NCBI GenBank assembly: GCA_017962865.1
Contig: JAGCUM010000246.1
Span: forward strand, 1-8,478
DNA from: Spirochaetales bacterium
Lineage (GTDB): Bacteria > Spirochaetota > Spirochaetia > Sphaerochaetales > Sphaerochaetaceae
Direction: 5' to 3'
Length of the DNA: 8,478 nucleotides
The notes beneath the pieces are model-generated. The model was not told where the DNA came from. It saw only the letters and a list, made by a program, of their open reading frames with translations, and searched no databases. Positions 6,114-8,478 of this stretch are shown piece by piece; positions within the stretch are counted from its first letter, which is position 1, and every line of letters starts with the position of its first letter. The position numbers were made by a program, and so were the translations under genes.

Positions 6114-7355
6114 TCAGGAATTGAATTTCTCTCTGTTGATCCAGAGTCCGAGTGCTGGATTGGGGATGTAGAAGATCTCCTCCCCATCAACTGTATTGTA
6201 GCCGTACTGAAGCTTGGCAGGGTCATACTTCTTTGCAAGCTCGTCATAGGATGCAGGGCTGAATCCGACGTCCTCGATCTCCTTCTGGGAGATGTCACGT
6301 ACTGCATATGTGATGCTGAATCTTCCGTCGCTTGAGCCGTGGATCAGATGGGCTGCAACACCCATGTTGGCCTGAAGGTCCTCGTTCTGGTTCAGAAGCT
6401 CCAGGGTGTGGATCCTTCCCTTGTAGCCGTACTTTCTGATCAGGGCATCGTTGGTCTTGTCCTCGCCGAACTTGTCCACTGCAGGGGCAAGGATGATCAG
6501 CTCACCGCCGTCGGCAATTGCCATTCTGGTGCGGTAGACTGCCTTGTTACCCAGCCATGTGCTGTGGAACTCCTTCTCGTTGAGGTACACGACGCACTTC
6601 TTGATCCCGGTATCCACATAGTCGATGTTCTTTTCCTGTGCCAGGGCTACCGCATCCTCGAGAGGTTTTCTGTCCTCTCCGATGAACAGTCCGTGAGTCT
6701 GGATGACATTGTTGGGAGCCGTACAGACCGTGAGCATCCACAGGAGGTGGCATCTCTTGGAAAGGAAATGCTCAAGAGCATAGTCGAAGATTCTCCTGAC
6801 GGGGGTGAAATCGCGGCCCATCATCCTCTCCATGCCGTAGACGGCACCGATGATATGGCTCTGGTTGATCATGTCCGATCCGCCTGCTCCGACAAAGAGG
6901 TTCTTTGCCTGGTTGGCCATTCCGATGACCTCATGCGGAACTACCTGACCCGGTGAAAGGACAAGGTCGAACTTCGGGTCAAGGACCATCCTGTTGACCT
7001 CAACCGCAACACCCTTCTTCCACAGGCCCTCGGTGACCTCCTCGACGAATGAGGCGGGAACCTCACCTATGTTCTCGACATCGTGGCGCCAGTCATGGCC
7101 GTGGAACTTCTCGAGGGGGATATCCCCGTACATGGCCTTGATTTCCTTCTCGGTCATGGGGACATGGGTTCCCAGGGCTTCCAGGATCTCAACTCCGACG
7201 TTGTTCTCCACACACCAGTGATAGGCGACGTTGGCAATCAGGCCTGCGTTGGAGAAACATCTTGTGTAATCGGGCACCACCATGAGGATATTTTTCGGCT
7301 TGCGCTCCTCAAGGGCCTTGATGACCATCTCTTTGATCTGTTTATCAGTAAGCAT
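6114..7355 (-). CDS. LarA-like nickel-pincer-nucleotide 2-hydroxyacid racemase/epimerase
   Basis: This 413-residue protein belongs to the LarA (DUF2088) superfamily, which moves a hydride at C2 of 2-hydroxyacids using a lysine-linked nickel-pincer nucleotide. Compared with Lactiplantibacillus plantarum LarA from memory, these key residues are kept: D-x-T-R (D29, R32; LarA R75), G-x-H (H64; H108), H141 (H174), cofactor lysine K151 (K184) and H167 (H200). The gaps H141-K151 (10) and K151-H167 (16) match LarA exactly. K271 aligns with K298, while the Gln three residues before it becomes Leu268, so the substrate probably differs from lactate. The start at 7355 is chosen for AAGGA six bases upstream; the in-frame ATG at 7451 would run back through the operator array. 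Lying between gnd and uxaC, it may be a D-gluconate/D-mannonate C2 epimerase (GntE-like). That substrate is inference. The cofactor genes larB, larC and larE are not in the window. Confidence 0.85.
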   Translation of the reverse strand: MLTDKQIKEMVIKALEERKPKNILMVVPDYTRCFSNAGLIANVAYHWCVENNVGVEILEALGTHVPMTEKEIKAMYGDIPLEKFHGHDWRHDVENIGEVPASFVEEVTEGLWKKGVAVEVNRMVLDPKFDLVLSPGQVVPHEVIGMANQAKNLFVGAGGSDMINQSHIIGAVYGMERMMGRDFTPVRRIFDYALEHFLSKRCHLLWMLTVCTAPNNVIQTHGLFIGEDRKPLEDAVALAQEKNIDYVDTGIKKCVVYLNEKEFHSTWLGNKAVYRTRMAIADGGELIILAPAVDKFGEDKTNDALIRKYGYKGRIHTLELLNQNEDLQANMGVAAHLIHGSSDGRFSITYAVRDISQKEIEDVGFSPASYDELAKKYDPAKLQYGYNTVDGEEIFYIPNPALGLWINREKFNS

Positions 7356-7361
7356 TAGCTT

Positions 7362-7366
7362 TCCTT
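7362..7366 (-). promoter_or_regulatory. Ribosome binding site fixing the larA-like start
   Basis: AGAAGGAAAGCTA precedes ATG at 7355-7353 on the minus strand, with AAGGA six bases before the start. The upstream in-frame ATG (7451) has no purine-rich site at a comparable distance, and its first 32 codons do not look like LarA family sequence. Confidence 0.7.
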
Positions 7367-7384
7367 CTACAAGTCCTAAATGCA

Positions 7385-7466
7385 AAGTTAGTACAAAACG
7401 CCGCTTAAGGTCGATTTGTACTAACTTCTTAGTACGGAAACCACATTGCATGGCTCCTGTACTAAC
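7385..7466 (-). promoter_or_regulatory. Operator array of four TTAGTAC boxes upstream of the larA-like gene
   Basis: Four copies of TTAGTAC or its reverse complement occur in 82 bp: 7388-7394 (plus orientation), 7418-7424 (reverse), 7429-7435 (plus) and 7459-7465 (reverse). Centre-to-centre distances are 30, 11 and 30 bp, so a two-box unit repeats with a 41-bp period, close to whole helical turns. The first two boxes lie in a perfect 13-bp inverted repeat (7385-7397 with 7415-7427). Boxes 2 and 3 form GTACTAA-CTTC-TTAGTAC. Single boxes 1 and 2 are nearly palindromic around GTAC (TTnGTACnAA), a form compatible with GntR/FadR-family operators. This is probably the binding site of a regulator responding to a uronate or aldonate. 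A weak -10 (TAGAAT, minus strand 7477-7472) would start transcription at box 4, but its -35 is poor, so the promoter itself is not firmly placed. Confidence 0.65.
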
Positions 7467-7500
7467 ATTTCATTCTATTATTTCATTCACTTCCCGCCGA

Positions 7501-8478
7501 TCAGGCATTGTAGGTGGATGCACTGGTGCTTCCGCCCTCGCCTGTCCAGTTCGTATGGAAGAACTGTCCACGCGGAGCATCGACTCTCTCGTATGTGTGG
7601 GCACCGAAGTAGTCTCTCTGCCCCTGAAGCAGGTTCGCCGGAAGCCTTTCGGTGGTGTAGCCGTCGAAGTAGCTCAGAGCACTTGAGAATGCCGGTGTCG
7701 GGATTCCGCAGAGAGCTGCGTTGGCAACAACCTTTCTCCATGCCGGTACCAGGCTCTCGATAAGGGCCTTGAAGTACGGGTCCAGAAGCAGGTTCGAAAG
7801 CTCGGGATCCTTGTCGTAGGCTTCCTTGATCTTGCCCAGGAAGGTCGAACGGATGATACAGCCGCCTCTCCACATCAGGGCGATTCCGCCGTAGTTGAGC
7901 TTCCAGCCGTAGTTCTTGGCGGCAGCCTTCATCAGGACATAACCCTGGGCGTAGCTGATGATCTTGGATGCAAGAAGAGCCTTGCGGATGTTCTCGATCA
8001 TCTCTTTCCTGTCGCCCTCGAACTTGCCGCGGACGACGTTGTAGGCCTTTGAAGCCTCGACACGCTCTGCCTTCATAGCGGACAGGCAGCGTGCGAAGAC
8101 AGCCTCACCGATCAGTGTAAGGGGAACACCCTCGTCGAGAGCGGCGATTCCGGTCCACTTTCCGGTTCCCTTCTGTCCTGCAGTATCGAGGATCTTGTCA
8201 ACCAGAGGCTTTCCGTCCTCGTCCTTCTTTGCAAGGATCTCGCTTGTGATCTGGATGAGATAGCTGTCAAGCTCGGTCTTGTTCCAGGCATCGAAAACCT
8301 CATGCATCTCGTCTGCTGTCATGCCGAGAAGGTCCTTCATGAGCTGGTAGGCCTCGCAGATGAGCTGCATGTCACCGTCCTCGATTCCGTTGTGGACCAT
8401 CTTGCCGAAGTGGCCTGCACCGCCGTTTCCGACCCAGTCGCAGCAGGGACGTCCGTCCTCGACCTTCGCGCTGACAGC
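7501..8478 (-). CDS. gnd: 6-Phosphogluconate dehydrogenase, decarboxylating, C-terminal 325 residues
   Basis: Gnd oxidises and decarboxylates 6-phosphogluconate to ribulose 5-phosphate with formation of NADPH (or NADH) in the cytosolic pentose phosphate pathway. The frame is open to the right edge; the N-terminal Rossmann domain (roughly the first 140-150 residues) is outside the window. Visible are AKVEDGRPC, then [20 protein letters not shown], which holds the catalytic Lys (26), the substrate-contacting His and Asn, and the catalytic Glu (33). Next come the family signature [25 protein letters not shown], and the C-terminal tail [20 protein letters not shown] with FHTNW. All belong to the long (about 470-residue) E. 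coli-like type rather than the short type. It is followed by the 145-bp operator gap and the larA-like gene on the same strand. No terminator is seen between them, so read-through is likely. Confidence 0.97.
   Translation of the reverse strand, partial: AVSAKVEDGRPCCDWVGNGGAGHFGKMVHNGIEDGDMQLICEAYQLMKDLLGMTADEMHEVFDAWNKTELDSYLIQITSEILAKKDEDGKPLVDKILDTAGQKGTGKWTGIAALDEGVPLTLIGEAVFARCLSAMKAERVEASKAYNVVRGKFEGDRKEMIENIRKALLASKIISYAQGYVLMKAAAKNYGWKLNYGGIALMWRGGCIIRSTFLGKIKEAYDKDPELSNLLLDPYFKALIESLVPAWRKVVANAALCGIPTPAFSSALSYFDGYTTERLPANLLQGQRDYFGAHTYERVDAPRGQFFHTNWTGEGGSTSASTYNA

Noticed and set aside
5130..6335. 401-codon open frame on the plus strand opposite uxaC and the end of the larA-like gene
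   Set aside because: It is antisense to two clearly recognised genes, has no family resemblance, is rich in low-plausibility Cys/Val/Leu runs, and arises from the codon bias of the real strand.
7385..7427. 13-bp inverted repeat as an intrinsic terminator after gnd
   Set aside because: The stem is AT-rich, has a 17-base loop and no U-tract follows on either strand; the repeated boxes beyond it fit an operator better.
7356..7451. N-terminal extension of the larA-like protein from an ATG at 7451
   Set aside because: The extra 32 residues are unlike the family, cover the operator boxes, and have no ribosome binding site, whereas the ATG at 7355 has AAGGA at the right distance.
7282..7686. 134-codon plus-strand open frame across the gnd-larA gap
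   Set aside because: It runs antisense through both genes and the operator array, with no recognisable domain or start signal.

Overview
The window is about 8.5 kb of compact bacterial DNA with a moderately high G+C content. It holds seven protein genes, strong Shine-Dalgarno sites and short intergenic gaps, and I saw no tRNA, rRNA, CRISPR array or insertion sequence. The gene content suggests an anaerobic, sugar- and uronate-fermenting bacterium: uronate isomerase, 6-phosphogluconate dehydrogenase, a nickel-dependent LarA-type epimerase, and AGGAGG-type ribosome binding sites. A gut or rumen Spirochaetota or Clostridia-like lineage would fit, but the sequence does not settle the phylum.

Layout: (1) 2-1168, plus strand: C-terminal part of an AMP-forming acyl-CoA synthetase whose start lies off the left edge. 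(2) 1184-1229: a hairpin with U-tracts on both sides that ends this gene and the convergent gene. (3) 1238-2011, minus: an SDR dehydrogenase of the gluconate 5-dehydrogenase/KduD type. (4) 2085-4602, minus: a two-gene ABCG-like ABC exporter, comprising a membrane-domain/ATPase fusion (3217-4602) and a six-helix permease (2085-3224) whose start overlaps the end of the ATPase gene. (5) 4644-4683: a terminator for the next unit. (6) 4710-8478, minus: a sugar-acid cluster read gnd (partial, runs off the right edge), then a larA-like gene, then uxaC. A 145-bp gap between gnd and larA carries four copies of a GTAC-centred box in a very regular array.

The most interesting proposal concerns the gnd-larA-uxaC unit. 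The LarA homologue keeps the lysine and histidines that hold and use the nickel-pincer nucleotide cofactor. It sits between an enzyme that makes fructuronate (UxaC) and one that consumes 6-phosphogluconate (Gnd). LarA paralogues that epimerise D-gluconate at C2, giving D-mannonate, are known. A consistent hypothesis is a uronate bypass: glucuronate to fructuronate (UxaC), to mannonate (a reductase, possibly the nearby SDR), to gluconate (LarA-like), to 6-phosphogluconate (a kinase not in the window), to the pentose phosphate pathway (Gnd). This would avoid the usual UxuA/KdgK/Eda route. No dehydratase, kinase or aldolase of that usual route is seen here, and neither are the NPN cofactor genes larB, larC or larE.

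A second oddity is that UxaC has Arg in place of the second His of its metal-binding H-x-H motif. The ABC exporter genes and the acyl-CoA ligase look unrelated to uronate metabolism.
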